Positions 26,777-34,781 of a stretch of DNA of 64,000 bases are shown in pieces. The translations under genes were made by a program, and so were the position numbers. The stretch spans positions 496,001-560,000 of the forward strand of contig SMLU01000001.1 of NCBI GenBank assembly GCA_007859745.1, written 5' to 3'. Source of the DNA: Phycisphaerae bacterium RAS1. Lineage in GTDB: Bacteria; Planctomycetota; Phycisphaerae; UBA1845; Fen-1342. The notes below the pieces were generated by a model. That model saw only the letters and a list, made by a program, of their open reading frames with translations, did no database searches and was not told the DNA's origin. Positions within the stretch are counted from its first letter, which is position 1. Each line of letters opens with the position of its first letter.

Positions 26777-27544
26777 CTAAACCTGTCGAATCAACAGAAT
26801 GGTGCATGCCAGGTGCAGAAAGCCGCGGAACAACTTGGTGGACTTTTCCCAGCGGATGCACAAGCGGCGGAAGTGTTGAATCCAGGCAATGGTGCGCTCC
26901 ACGGTCCAGCGACGCTTGTATCTTCGCAGCGGCCGGCCATCCTGTGTGATGTTGACGCGGTTGGAGCGATGCGGCGCGATCAGCTCCGTCCCGCGCTGCG
27001 CCAGCTCTGCCGCCAGCCCGTCGTCGTCGTACGCTTTGTCGCCGATCACCCGCTCGGGCACGCCGCTGGTCAGCATGAAGTCGAACAGCCGCTGCACCAG
27101 TCGGCTCTCGTGCGGCGTGGCCGACATCGTGTCGATCGACACCGGCAACCCCTGGGCATCCACCAGAATCATGATTTTCACCCCTTTTCCGGCCTTCGTG
27201 AGCCCCACGCCGTCGCCGCCGCCCTTGGCTTTCGAGAACATGCCGTCCATGAAACACTCGTACAGCCGGAAGCCGTCGCGCTCCTCGACCACGCGGCCGG
27301 CCTCGCGCAGCACGCGTTCAAAGACGCCGTCCCGCACCCAGCGCTGAAAGTGCCGATGCACGGCGCTCTTGGCCCCGAACGCCCGAGGCAAGTCCTTCCA
27401 CTTGGCCCCGTTGTCCAGAATCCAGAAGATGCCGCGCAGCACCCTGGCCTTGTCCAACGCAGGCCGACCGCCCTTGGCACTGATCGGCGGATCGGGAATC
27501 CGTTCCAACAGCCAACTACACACATCATCCGTGAGCGTCAACAT
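26777..27544 (-). CDS. IS5-family DDE transposase
   Basis: 255 residues from the ATG at 27544 (MLTLTDDVCSWLLERIPDPP). The N-terminal DUF4096-like part contains RPALDKARVLRGIFWILDNG. The DDE core shows FMDGMFSKAKGGG, VIGDKAYDDDGL and the C-terminal RRWTVERTIAWIQHFRR with the catalytic Glu. This single-ORF form is complete and fills the element. TATAAT ends 7 nt before the ATG, which suggests an internal promoter giving a nearly leaderless message. A GTG start 9 codons upstream would overlap this box. It lies antisense to the gene it interrupts. Confidence 0.93.
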   Translation of the reverse strand: MLTLTDDVCSWLLERIPDPPISAKGGRPALDKARVLRGIFWILDNGAKWKDLPRAFGAKSAVHRHFQRWVRDGVFERVLREAGRVVEERDGFRLYECFMDGMFSKAKGGGDGVGLTKAGKGVKIMILVDAQGLPVSIDTMSATPHESRLVQRLFDFMLTSGVPERVIGDKAYDDDGLAAELAQRGTELIAPHRSNRVNITQDGRPLRRYKRRWTVERTIAWIQHFRRLCIRWEKSTKLFRGFLHLACTILLIRQV

Positions 27545-27551
27545 GTTGTGT

Positions 27552-27557
27552 ATTATA
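27552..27557 (-). promoter_or_regulatory. -10 box TATAAT of the transposase
   Basis: Perfect TATAAT on the minus strand, 7 nt before the ATG. A -35 at the usual spacing would lie near the element end (CTGGCA-like). Confidence 0.45.
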
Positions 27558-28431
27558 CATCTGAATGCCACAATATGCCAGTTTAGGGATAGGTTCTAGA
27601 AAGTTCCGATCAGTCCGTCGGAAAACTCACGATCGAAAAGGGCGGCAAAGTGGAGATCATGGACCGTACGCTCGAGATCAGCGCCAGCGGTCCCACCGGG
27701 ACGCGGCTTGTCCTCGACGGCGAGCTGATGTTCAAGCCCGGAACTGCGAGCGGTCCGCCGCGCCTGCAGATCGCGGCCCCCAGCGACACATACACGATCA
27801 CGGGCGGAGGGACGATCAACGCGCGGCGGTCGGACGGCGCGGCTGCTTGCATCATCGAGCGGACCGGGGCCGATCCGACGCAAATCGTGAACGTTCAGTA
27901 CGTCACCATCGTCGGGTCGGTCACGTGGCAGGTTCCCTGTTCGTTATTCTACTGCACCATGCTCGTGGATCGAGCAGACGACGAAATGTACATCACTCGT
28001 CGTTTTGGGATCGGCGCGCTGTCTAAGCTGCAGGTCTCAGCCGGTCGTATGCAGTTATACAGCAGTTGCAGCACCACGTTCAGCGGACGTACGCTGGAAT
28101 TTGTGCTGTCGGGCGGGCGGCTCGTGTTCGGCCCCACCGGCAGCTTTGCGCCGGATGTGTACGAGAATCATGCGACTAAGTTGACGATGACGGGCGGCGT
28201 CCTGGACATTGATCAGACGGTCAACATGAAAGGCGGCGCGACGATCAGCGGCGGCAAGATCGAAATAGCGCCCGACAAGGTACTTTGTTTGGAGAACGTG
28301 CCGCCGTACTAATAGGCGTCTCGCTGGAAGTCGCGGGGGCGTTGTCAGAGGCTTGTTGGCCGTTTCTGCCGGAGATGATAGGCGCTGTCGGGGCGAAGCC
28401 GGTATGGCGCGCCGAGATGGGTCAAACCGTC

Positions 28432-28465
28432 GCGGCCGGCCGGTTGATTGAGACCGGCCGGCCGC
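28432..28465. repeat. Perfect GC hairpin
   Basis: The 13-nt arms GCGGCCGGCCGGT and ACCGGCCGGCCGC flank an 8-nt loop. It lies between the interrupted gene and the family D element. The gap 28313-28612 holds no gene. Confidence 0.75.
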
Positions 28466-28504
28466 TGCGCGCTGGGAGGCGCTGTCAGAGGTTCGTTGCG
28501 TTTC

Positions 28505-28604
28505 GTAGCGTCGGACCTCCGCGTCCGACGGCGAACCGGGGCGAATCGAGGCGAATTCAAGATCGCGGGCGAAGACGCCGTCGGACGCGGAGGTCCGACG
28601 CTAC
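28505..28604. repeat. Family D palindromic element
   Basis: Perfect 29-nt inverted arms (28505-28533, 28576-28604) beginning GTAGCGTCGGACCTCCGCGT. Each arm folds as CGTCGGAC-CTCCGC-GTCCGACG. It lies immediately downstream of the PDZ gene stop. Confidence 0.88.
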
Positions 28605-28612
28605 GGTCGTCG

Positions 28613-29968
28613 CTACTCCAGAAAGTCCCTCAGCTTCTCGTACAGCTCGGGCTTGTCCTTCTGCAGCTTGGCCTTGCTCTCAAACTCGTACGTCGCCTTG
28701 CGGCCGCGCTCGCGGACGGTCACCTTCACGCTGCCGTTGTCCGCGACCGTGACCGAGAGCACCTGAACTCCATCGCCCGCCTTGCCGCGCGGGGCGGTCT
28801 GCGCACCGGCCTCGTCCCGGTTCGAGCCGCCGCGGTCCGGCGCGCCTTGCCGGCGCAGCTCGTCGCGCTGCTGCCGCAGCTTCTCGGCCTCGAGTCGGAA
28901 CTGCTCCGCCTGCTCGCGGGCCTGCCGCATGGCGCCCTCAATCTGCGCCTGGAAATCGCGCTGCAAGCCGGGAAGCTGGCCGAGGTCCGGCCGCGTCTGA
29001 AAGAAGACGCCGCTGGAGCCGTAGCCCGAGAACCGTTGATACGCCTCGAAGCCCTTGGCATCCCGCTCGCGGAACTGGTCGAGGCTGTCATAGGTCTCGG
29101 TGGTCTGGTTGCCCTTGTCGTCGGTGCGCGTCACCGTCACCTTGCCGTCGGGCGTGCGGTGGATCGCGAGGTTCTGGCCGTCTTCGGAAACCTGTACGTT
29201 GATCTCCACCTGGGCGTTCGGATCATCCTTGCCGAAGCGCATGCCGCCCCAGAGGCTCAGGTCGTTCAGGTGCGGCGGATCGATGCCGCGCAGCATCATC
29301 GGCCCGAACTGCGACCAGTTCTTCAGGTCGAAGGTCTTCAGCTCCTTGAGCGCGTCGGGCAGGCCGGTGAGCGGGCCGAGGTCCTCAATCACCCACTTGC
29401 CGTCCGGCCCCAGGTGCATGCGCTGGCCGCGCATGCTCATGGTGTTCACCTCCGGCATCGGCTCTTCGTACTTGTATTCGTACTGCGCCTCCGCCGGGCG
29501 ATCGGCCGGGCGGATTTCCAGCTTCTGACGCTGGGCGCCGCGGATGATCGTCAGCGAGGCGGCGTTTCCGGCGCCCACTTCCGACACGCCGTTGATCAGC
29601 TCCTGGAGATCGTCGATCTGCGACTCGCGCAGCCCGACGATCACATCGTATTGCTGAAGCCCGGCCTGATCCGCCGGACTGCCCTTGACGATGTTTCCGA
29701 TCATCACGCCCGTCGCGCCGATGTGGGCCGCCAGCGAAGGCGGAATGGGCGTCGCCCGCACGCCGATCCAGACCGGCGGGGCGTCGGCGATCGCCGCCGC
29801 ATCGTCGTCGGCTGCGTCCGCCGTCGTATCGGCGATCAGGACGACGCTACCGGTGGAAAGCGCGGGCGGGGAATACGCGCGGCCCTCGGGGCGCGGGATG
29901 GGCGATGCGAACGCCTGCGACGCGAGCGTGATCGCGGTAATGATGAGTCGTTGCAGTGGGATGAGCAT
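28613..29968 (-). CDS. Exported PDZ-domain protein
   Basis: 451 residues. The N-terminus MLIPLQRLIITAITLASQAF is a signal peptide. A PDZ domain follows at about 70-155 (GVRATPIPPSLAAHIGATGV, VKGSPADQAGLQQYDVIVG). The middle is unassigned and acidic, then comes a Gln/Arg/Glu-rich coiled coil (about 345-390) and a C-terminal beta segment (VTVADNGSVKVTVRERG). I chose the ATG at 29968 because AAGGAG lies 6 nt upstream; an ATG 18 nt earlier would place that site inside the gene. No protease domain is present, so it is not a complete DegS/HtrA. It is the third gene after the sigma and anti-sigma genes, which suggests a role in sensing envelope stress (inference). Confidence 0.8.
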   Translation of the reverse strand: MLIPLQRLIITAITLASQAFASPIPRPEGRAYSPPALSTGSVVLIADTTADAADDDAAAIADAPPVWIGVRATPIPPSLAAHIGATGVMIGNIVKGSPADQAGLQQYDVIVGLRESQIDDLQELINGVSEVGAGNAASLTIIRGAQRQKLEIRPADRPAEAQYEYKYEEPMPEVNTMSMRGQRMHLGPDGKWVIEDLGPLTGLPDALKELKTFDLKNWSQFGPMMLRGIDPPHLNDLSLWGGMRFGKDDPNAQVEINVQVSEDGQNLAIHRTPDGKVTVTRTDDKGNQTTETYDSLDQFRERDAKGFEAYQRFSGYGSSGVFFQTRPDLGQLPGLQRDFQAQIEGAMRQAREQAEQFRLEAEKLRQQRDELRRQGAPDRGGSNRDEAGAQTAPRGKAGDGVQVLSVTVADNGSVKVTVRERGRKATYEFESKAKLQKDKPELYEKLRDFLE

Positions 29969-29997
29969 GTTCGTCTCCTTCGACATCTAGGCAGAGA

Positions 29998-30149
29998 AAC
30001 CACGCAGGCACAGGGGCGCCGAGCGGAAAGGGATAAAGGGACAGAGGGCTAAAGGGCGCGCGAATACTCTCGAGGCCGCGCGTCCGCTGTCCCTATGTTC
30101 CTTTGCTCCTCTTGATCGCATTCTCTGTGCCTCTGTGCCTCTGTGGTTG
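29998..30149. repeat. Imperfect inverted repeat of purine/pyrimidine-biased sequence
   Basis: AACCACGCAGGCACAGGGGC on the left and GTGCCTCTGTGCCTCTGTGG on the right are imperfect complements. Between them are short AAAGGG-type strings. It fills the gap between the PDZ and anti-sigma genes. Confidence 0.6.
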
Positions 30150-30159
30150 ACGCTCTTCT

Positions 30160-30693
30160 CTAAAAGTCCTGGTGAATCGCCGCCATGCGCGTGCGCACGC
30201 GATCCACTGAAATCAGCAGGTATTCGCCGGGGCGTGCGCCCGGGATCATGATGTAATCGCGCTGCGTGTTCTTCACGCGCACCGCCGGCCGGTCGTAGAC
30301 GCCCGCGGGCGCCAGCTCGTCGGCGGCCGGTCCGCGACCCGCAAACCAACTCGAATCCTCCGGCGGCGGCACCGTGGTGGAGAGCGACGTTGCCGAGCGT
30401 TGCGGCGGGGAGAGCCAGATCAGCATCGCCAGGCACGCCGCCGCCGCCATGCCCGCGAACTGGCCCAGTCGCAGCGTGCGCCAGCGCAGCGCCTGCGAGC
30501 GCGGCGCGCGGCCCAGTGCGGCCCGCAGCACGGCGCCGGCCTGTTCGTCGATGCGACGGTAGTCGTCATAAAGCGCCTGTGCCACGGCGTCCGCCCGCAG
30601 CGTGCGCTCAAGCCGCGAGCGCTCATCCGCCGAACACTCGCCGTCGAGCACGCGCGAGATCAGGATTTCAAGCTGTTCGGGGTTGTGCGTCAT
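30160..30693 (-). CDS. Predicted membrane anti-sigma factor
   Basis: 177 residues. The N-terminal cytoplasmic part (1-70) resembles anti-sigma ASD helices: ISRVLDGECSADERSRLERT. One membrane helix lies at about 77-95 (GQFAGMAAAACLAMLIWLSP) and the rest is periplasmic. The zinc motif HxxxCxxC of ZAS proteins is absent. Its ATG overlaps the stop of the sigma gene (ATGA), the usual arrangement of a sigma/anti-sigma pair. Function is therefore inferred from position and topology. The downstream PDZ gene may complete a regulatory module. Confidence 0.75.
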   Translation of the reverse strand: MTHNPEQLEILISRVLDGECSADERSRLERTLRADAVAQALYDDYRRIDEQAGAVLRAALGRAPRSQALRWRTLRLGQFAGMAAAACLAMLIWLSPPQRSATSLSTTVPPPEDSSWFAGRGPAADELAPAGVYDRPAVRVKNTQRDYIMIPGARPGEYLLISVDRVRTRMAAIHQDF

Positions 30694-31265
30694 TCGAGCT
30701 TGCCTTCAAGCATTTCCTTCAAGAGCCGCCGGGCGCGGACCAGGCGCGTCTCAACCGTCTCCACCGGGAGTCCGAGCACCTCGCCGATCTGGGCGTAGGA
30801 CCAGTCTTCGAGGTGGCGCAGCGCGAACGGCTCGCGGTACAGCGCCGGCAGCGACTCGATCGCCCGCAGCAGCGTCTCGCGCAGCTCGCTGCGCGCCGCT
30901 GTTCCGCTCGGCTCGTCTTGCCGCCTGTCGGCCGGCGGCGTGGGCGTCGATTCGAGACTGCCGACCAGCGACTGCCTCCGCCGCTGCGCCATGCCGGCGT
31001 CGATGGCCGCGTGCCGGGCGATGGCGTACAGCCAGGATCGCAGCCGCTGCGGATCTTTGAGCGAGTCGAGCCGTTCCCATACCTGAGTCCAGACCTGCTG
31101 GGCGATGTCGTCGACGATATCGGGCCGGCCGGTCACGCCGAATACCACGCTGCGCAGCCACGCATCGTGCTCGCGGACCAGGCGGTCCGCGGCCCGGCGA
31201 TCGCCGCGCTGCGCACTACACACCAGGTCGCGCAGCGCCTCGACGTCGAGAAGCGCAGTCGTCAT
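30690..31265 (-). CDS. ECF-type RNA polymerase sigma factor
   Basis: 191 residues. Sigma region 2 (about 15-85): DRLVREHDAWLRSVVFGVTG, DIVDDIAQQVWTQVWERL and RLRSWLYAIARHAAID. Region 4 (about 125-185): LRAIESLPALYREPFALRHL and YAQIGEVLGLPVETVETRLV. This is a typical extracytoplasmic-function sigma factor, with a linker of about 35 residues rich in Pro, Thr and Ser. The ATG at 31265 is preceded by TATCAA at 7 nt with no Shine-Dalgarno. It is the first gene of a three-gene operon with the anti-sigma and PDZ genes. The controlled promoters are unknown. Confidence 0.92.
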   Translation of the reverse strand: MTTALLDVEALRDLVCSAQRGDRRAADRLVREHDAWLRSVVFGVTGRPDIVDDIAQQVWTQVWERLDSLKDPQRLRSWLYAIARHAAIDAGMAQRRRQSLVGSLESTPTPPADRRQDEPSGTAARSELRETLLRAIESLPALYREPFALRHLEDWSYAQIGEVLGLPVETVETRLVRARRLLKEMLEGKLE

Positions 31266-31272
31266 GTCGCCA

Positions 31273-31278
31273 TTGATA
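31273..31278 (-). promoter_or_regulatory. -10-like TATCAA 7 nt before the sigma gene
   Basis: Minus-strand TATCAA. A TTGACG 22 nt further upstream is too distant for an ideal -35. The spacing to the ATG again suits a leaderless message. Confidence 0.3.
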
Positions 31279-31403
31279 GACGAACAACCCCGCGGCGGCA
31301 CGTCAAAAAATGTCGGCCGGTCCGACCGCCGACGGTTGGAGATTTACCGGTCGTCAAGGCGGGTTGTCGTTTGCCACGCGGTCTGCATCTTGTTGCCGGT
31401 CGT

Positions 31404-31467
31404 GGGGGGGGACGGGCGTCTCGGCCGTCGCGAGGACGCGAGGACGGGCGAGACGCCCGTCCCACCC
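31404..31467. repeat. Family B element (imperfect)
   Basis: The left arm carries GGGACGGGCGTCTCGGCCGT and the right arm ACGGGCGAGACGCCCGTCCC. It lies 5 nt downstream of the ABC permease stop, in the gap before the sigma gene. Confidence 0.8.
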
Positions 31468-31472
31468 AATCA

Positions 31473-32141
31473 TTACGGCTCTTCGCGACGGATGTACACG
31501 ATCGAGCCGATGACCAGGCCGAGCACGGCCACCGCGCCGGCCGCCCACTCGAATGCCCGTGTGGCCTCCTCCCCCGGGCGGACCCAGAGCGAGGTCAGGC
31601 CGGCCAGCACCACCGGCGCGAGGATGCCCAGGGCCGACGGTATTCCCGCATTTGAGGCCAGCGCCGAAGCAAACCAGGCCGTTCCGAACGCCGAGGCCGC
31701 CGACGCTCCAAACATCGCGACGACGGTCGGCAGGTTGTCGGGCACGCCCATCGGCCGCGCTGCCAGCCGCGGAACCACGACGAATAGCACCACCAGGTTC
31801 ACGATCCAGAATGCCGCGGCGGCGGGGAGCGAAACCGCCAGCTTGCTGGCCAGCAGGCGCAGCCGCGAGGCCGGCAGAATGGCGAGAAACTCAGCCGAAC
31901 GATCCGCCCGTTCGCCGGCGAAGGCATTGCCCGCCAGCACCGACATCAGCAGGATGGAGATCAGCAGGCTGAACATGCCGGCGAGCGCCACATCCTGTTC
32001 GATGGGGGTGAACGTGTCGTGCCGCGCGGCGTTCACCGCGCGCGTGGTGAGGATGACCGCGTACGGCGCGAACAGGCCGATCGCCGCGGTAATCAGCAGC
32101 AGGCGATTCAGACGCAGGTCTTTCCAGATCAGTGACATCAT
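31473..32141 (-). CDS. ABC transporter permease (ABC-2 type)
   Basis: 222 residues with about six hydrophobic segments, for example LLLITAAIGLFAPYAVILTT, LAGMFSLLISILLMSVLAGN and SALGILAPVVLAGLTSLWV. The N-terminus MMSLIWKDLRLNR is typical of ABC-2 permeases encoded beside YtrB-like ATPases. The start ATG overlaps the ATPase stop. It is the third gene of a GntR-ATPase-permease operon. The substrate is unknown; related systems answer cell-wall antibiotics or export peptides and lipids. Confidence 0.85.
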   Translation of the reverse strand: MMSLIWKDLRLNRLLLITAAIGLFAPYAVILTTRAVNAARHDTFTPIEQDVALAGMFSLLISILLMSVLAGNAFAGERADRSAEFLAILPASRLRLLASKLAVSLPAAAAFWIVNLVVLFVVVPRLAARPMGVPDNLPTVVAMFGASAASAFGTAWFASALASNAGIPSALGILAPVVLAGLTSLWVRPGEEATRAFEWAAGAVAVLGLVIGSIVYIRREEP

Positions 32142-33043
32142 GACGCGCTCCGCGCCCCGCGCACGTAGTCTTTGAAAATGTCCTCGAGCGTCAGATCGAA
32201 GACGTCCACTTGCGCCACCGGGTTGAGCGCCCGCAGCCGCGCCAGCGTGTCGTGCGAACAATCGGAAACGGTCAGCAGCCACTCGCGGCGGTCGATGGTC
32301 TGCCACACGGTCCCCGGCGGCGGCGCGCCAGGCGTCGCGCCATCGCTCAGCACGGCGCGGACGCGCTTGGTCTGTGAGATCAGCTCCTCCGCCGGCCGGC
32401 AGGTCAGCAGCCGTCCGCCGGCGATGATGCCGATGGTGTCCGCGACGCGCTGCACATCCGAAAGCGTGTGGCTGGAGAGCACCAGCGTCCGTTCGTGCGT
32501 GCAGACGGCGTCGAGGATGCCCTCGAGAAATTCCTCGCGGATCAACGGATCAAGGCCGCTGGTCGGTTCGTCGAGCAGCAGCACGCGCGGCTGATGGGCC
32601 AGAGCCAGCGTCAGCGACAGCTTGGCCAGCATGCCTTTGGAAAGATGCCGCACGCGCTTCTGCGGGGCCAGCTCGAAGCGCTCGACGAGCCGGCCGCACA
32701 GTCCATCATCCCATGCCGGGTAGAGCGCGCGGCAGAACGCGATGACTTCGTCCACGCGCATCCAGCGGTACATCAGGTGATTTTCCGGGACGTAACCGAT
32801 GACGGGCTTGTGCTCAGGATTGTCGCGCGGGTCGCGGCCCAGCACGCGGATCGAGCCGGTGGAAACAGACATGAGTCCGGCAAGCATCTTGATGGTCGTG
32901 CTCTTGCCCGCACCATTGGGGCCGATCAAGGCGAGCTTCTCTCCCTGCCGCACGCTGAGCGTCAGCCGGTCAACGGCGCGGGCGGCGCCGAACATCTTGG
33001 TCACGCCGTTCAGTTCGATGGTGAATTCGCCGTCGGTGCTCAT
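32138..33043 (-). CDS. ABC transporter ATP-binding protein
   Basis: 301 residues. Walker A is GPNGAGKST (about 39-47), the signature region RHLSKGMLAKLSLTLALAHQ, and Walker B VLLLDEPTSGLDP with the H-loop in VLSSHTLSD. The signature is LSKGM rather than LSGGQ, as often seen in the YtrB/CcmA class. About 80 C-terminal residues extend beyond the NTPase fold. It overlaps both neighbours by 4 nt (ATGA), so the operon is tightly coupled. It should power the adjacent ABC-2 permease. Confidence 0.93.
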   Translation of the reverse strand: MSTDGEFTIELNGVTKMFGAARAVDRLTLSVRQGEKLALIGPNGAGKSTTIKMLAGLMSVSTGSIRVLGRDPRDNPEHKPVIGYVPENHLMYRWMRVDEVIAFCRALYPAWDDGLCGRLVERFELAPQKRVRHLSKGMLAKLSLTLALAHQPRVLLLDEPTSGLDPLIREEFLEGILDAVCTHERTLVLSSHTLSDVQRVADTIGIIAGGRLLTCRPAEELISQTKRVRAVLSDGATPGAPPPGTVWQTIDRREWLLTVSDCSHDTLARLRALNPVAQVDVFDLTLEDIFKDYVRGARSAS

Positions 33044-33438
33044 CTTGCTGCTCCGATGGAGGCGGGCGCCTCGCCGTCGAGGGTCATCGCGCCGAGCGCG
33101 GCGCGAATCTGCGCCGGCGACATCCCGGCGGCGCGGGCCGCATCAATGGCGTCACGCACCGTGCGGTTCAGCGCCGCGGCGGCGCTGGCGCGGGTGGCGT
33201 CGGCCGCGGTATCGCTCACAAACATGCCCAGCCCCTTGCGTGAGAAGGTGATCCCCGCCCGTTCCAGCTCGTCATAGGCGCGTTGAACGGTGTTGGGGTT
33301 GACGACCAGCTTTACCGCGAGCGCGCGCTGCGACGGCAACATCTCCCCGCTGCGGTAGACGCCGGCGGCGATTGCGCGGCGAAGTTCGTCGGCAATCTGC
33401 TGATAAATGGGCACGTGACTGGTGAGATCAACCCGCAC
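33040..33438 (-). CDS. GntR-family regulator, YtrA subgroup
   Basis: 132 residues. The winged-helix DNA-binding domain starts at once: VDLTSHVPIYQQIADELRRA, SGEMLPSQRALAVKLVVNPN and TVQRAYDELERAGITFSRKG. The C-terminal part is short, as in YtrA-type repressors without a large ligand domain. I chose the GTG at 33438 with GGAGG 9 nt upstream; the frame extends 11 codons more. It heads the operon with the ABC transporter. The direct-repeat operator at 33469-33485, beside the -10 box, suggests that it represses its own operon. Confidence 0.9.
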   Translation of the reverse strand: MRVDLTSHVPIYQQIADELRRAIAAGVYRSGEMLPSQRALAVKLVVNPNTVQRAYDELERAGITFSRKGLGMFVSDTAADATRASAAAALNRTVRDAIDAARAAGMSPAQIRAALGAMTLDGEAPASIGAAR

Positions 33439-33468
33439 CGGCAAGCACCTCCCGTGCAGCGCACGCTG

Positions 33469-33485
33469 CACTAGTTCACTAGTTC
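33469..33485 (-). promoter_or_regulatory. Predicted operator for the GntR regulator
   Basis: CACTAGTTCACTAGTTC contains two copies of CACTAGTT, each with a self-complementary ACTAGT core. It lies directly downstream of the -10 box on the minus strand, where a bound repressor would block transcription. Confidence 0.6.
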
Positions 33486-33513
33486 AGTATAGCACGAGAA
33501 TCGCTGGCGTCAA
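33486..33513 (-). promoter_or_regulatory. Promoter of the GntR-ABC operon
   Basis: Minus strand: -35 TTGACG (33508-33513), 16-bp spacer, -10 TATACT (33486-33491). Both boxes are near consensus. Confidence 0.75.
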
Positions 33514-33593
33514 GCGTCTTCGTAAAAACCGGGGACGGGTGGACAGGTGGACGGGCGGGGGGACGCGGGGGGTTTGGGCGGGAGGCTCATCTT

Positions 33594-33713
33594 TCCGAAC
33601 CCGCCGCGCCAAGCGGCGGGTCTAGGTTCGGGCGGCACTGCACGTCAGTCTATGAATCGCGCCGTGCGGACTCGCCCGGAAGTCACCCCGCCGCTTGGCG
33701 CGGCGGGTTCGGA
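33594..33713. repeat. Family A element, copy 5
   Basis: The spacer (tctaggttcgggcggcac...) differs from the other subtypes but ends in cgccgtgcgg...gtcacc. The right tail, read on the other strand, matches the GAAATCC.GGCAAG tail of copy 4. The rest of the gap 33514-33755 shows nothing else. Confidence 0.92.
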
Positions 33714-33755
33714 CAAACCACACCGGACTTGCCCGGATTTCTGGGATGCCGCGCG

Positions 33756-34385
33756 CTACCGCAGCTCCACGTTCCAGTACGCGAAATCGAGGAACTGTTT
33801 CCAGCTCGCGTAGCGCGAGTCGGAGAGTTTCAGCGTCAGCACCGGGCTGCGGCGCGGGCGGCGCGGATGAGCGATGAGCTTCATCCCCGCCTGGTCCGGC
33901 GTGCGGCCGCCCTTGCGCGTGTTGCACCGGACGCAGGCGCAGACGATGTTGTCCCACGAGTTCGCGCCGCCTTGCGAGCGCGGCACGACGTGATCCAGGC
34001 TTAGCTCCGACGTTGAGAACTTCTTGCCGCAGTACTGGCAACGGTTGCCGTCGCGAGCATACAGGTTCCGGCGGTTCAGCTTCACGTTGGCCTGCGGCAA
34101 TCGGTCGTAGCCCAGCAGGCGGATGACGCGCGGCACCGCGATCTGGAAGCGGACCGTGCGGACCCAGTCGTGCTGCTCAGGCTCGAACTTCTGCTTGAAT
34201 TGGCTGACTTCGACCCAATCGTCAAAGTCGTAGGTGAGGTACTGCCCCTGCTCAACGGAAACAACCTCAGCCAGCTCACGATAGAGCAACGTGAAGGCAC
34301 GGCGCGCATTGATCACGCGCACCGCCATGTACAGGCGATTCAGCAGAAGCACGCTGGCTGATAAAGCTGGCGAGTCAGCGTACAT
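33756..34385 (-). CDS. HNH endonuclease
   Basis: 209 residues. The N-terminal domain (VLLLNRLYMAVRVINARRAF, YDFDDWVEV) is the one commonly found before HNH nucleases in bacterial chromosomes. The HNH core has NRCQYCGKKF, LSLDHVVPRSQGGANSWDN and VCACVRCNTRKGG, with zinc-binding Cys pairs and the catalytic His of LDHVVPRS. I chose the ATG at 34385, with GGAGGTG about 11 nt upstream; an upstream ATG at 34515 is possible. No intein, intron or restriction partner is nearby, so it is probably a housekeeping-type HNH protein of unknown role. Confidence 0.88.
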   Translation of the reverse strand: MYADSPALSASVLLLNRLYMAVRVINARRAFTLLYRELAEVVSVEQGQYLTYDFDDWVEVSQFKQKFEPEQHDWVRTVRFQIAVPRVIRLLGYDRLPQANVKLNRRNLYARDGNRCQYCGKKFSTSELSLDHVVPRSQGGANSWDNIVCACVRCNTRKGGRTPDQAGMKLIAHPRRPRRSPVLTLKLSDSRYASWKQFLDFAYWNVELR

Positions 34386-34525
34386 CGAGATTGCCACCTC
34401 CGGCTGCGGCCTGCGAGAGCGCAGCCTCTCCGGGACTGATTGTAGCGGCCGACTGCGGATTGTTGCAACGTGCGAATCCGCTGCGTCTCGTGCGATGGGT
34501 GCGACCGGTTTCATGTTGCGATCCA

Positions 34526-34642
34526 TCCGAACCCGCCGCGCCAAGCGGCGGGGTGGGTCATCGGAGTCGGCGCGACGGCACGGCAGCCGTCCCCACGGCC
34601 TCGCCGGGTAGTCACCCCGCCGCTTGGCGCGGCGGGTTCGGA
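34526..34642. repeat. Family A element, copy 6
   Basis: Spacer subtype cggagtcggcgcgacg...gggtagtcac, shared with copy 7. The right tail CAGACGGCAATCCACCCA also matches copy 7. It lies in the divergent gap 34386-34781, where otherwise only an AT-richer stretch (34670-34745) is seen, probably holding the promoter of the next gene. Confidence 0.92.
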
Positions 34643-34781
34643 CAGACGGCAATCCACCCACTCACAGTTGATGACGGTCCGCCATTCACTCAGCAATTAG
34701 TGCTTTTGCAATACGCACGCAATCCGCTAACACTACACGCAAATCGGCCCGTCAAGCTGCGGGCAAGCGTCGGAGCAGCGT

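Larger units (their letters stand above)
26771..27592 (-). mobile_element. IS5-family insertion sequence
   Basis: The 822-bp element is bounded by perfect 12-bp terminal inverted repeats CTATCCCTAAAC and carries a single complete transposase. The flanks are GAAG on the left and GTTC on the right. Only a single shared G (or a TA within CTA/TAG if the ends are drawn inward) could be a target duplication. Ends are otherwise intact, so the element looks recent. Confidence 0.85.
26572..28312 (+). pseudogene. Secreted W-N-W/beta-repeat protein gene, split by an insertion sequence
   Basis: The 5' part (26572-26770) starts MLTYARPLMAIGVLFCAGSA, a signal peptide, followed by TPPGGATSGDWNNVLNW and ATIPGGKTCRVE. 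The 3' part resumes after the element as LESSDQSVGKLTIEKGGKVE and continues with beta-rich repeats to the stop at 28312. Removing 823 nt (the 822-nt element plus one G) joins the halves in one frame across TCRVEVLESSD. AGGAG lies 7 nt before the ATG at 26572. There is no dockerin tail in what remains. The intact protein would have had about 305 residues. It is probably non-functional now, although the 3' part could be read from the GTG at 27650. Confidence 0.8.

Noticed and set aside
25318-28312. A prophage or large genomic island around the insertion sequence
   Set aside because: Only one simple IS element is present; there is no integrase, attachment site or phage gene.
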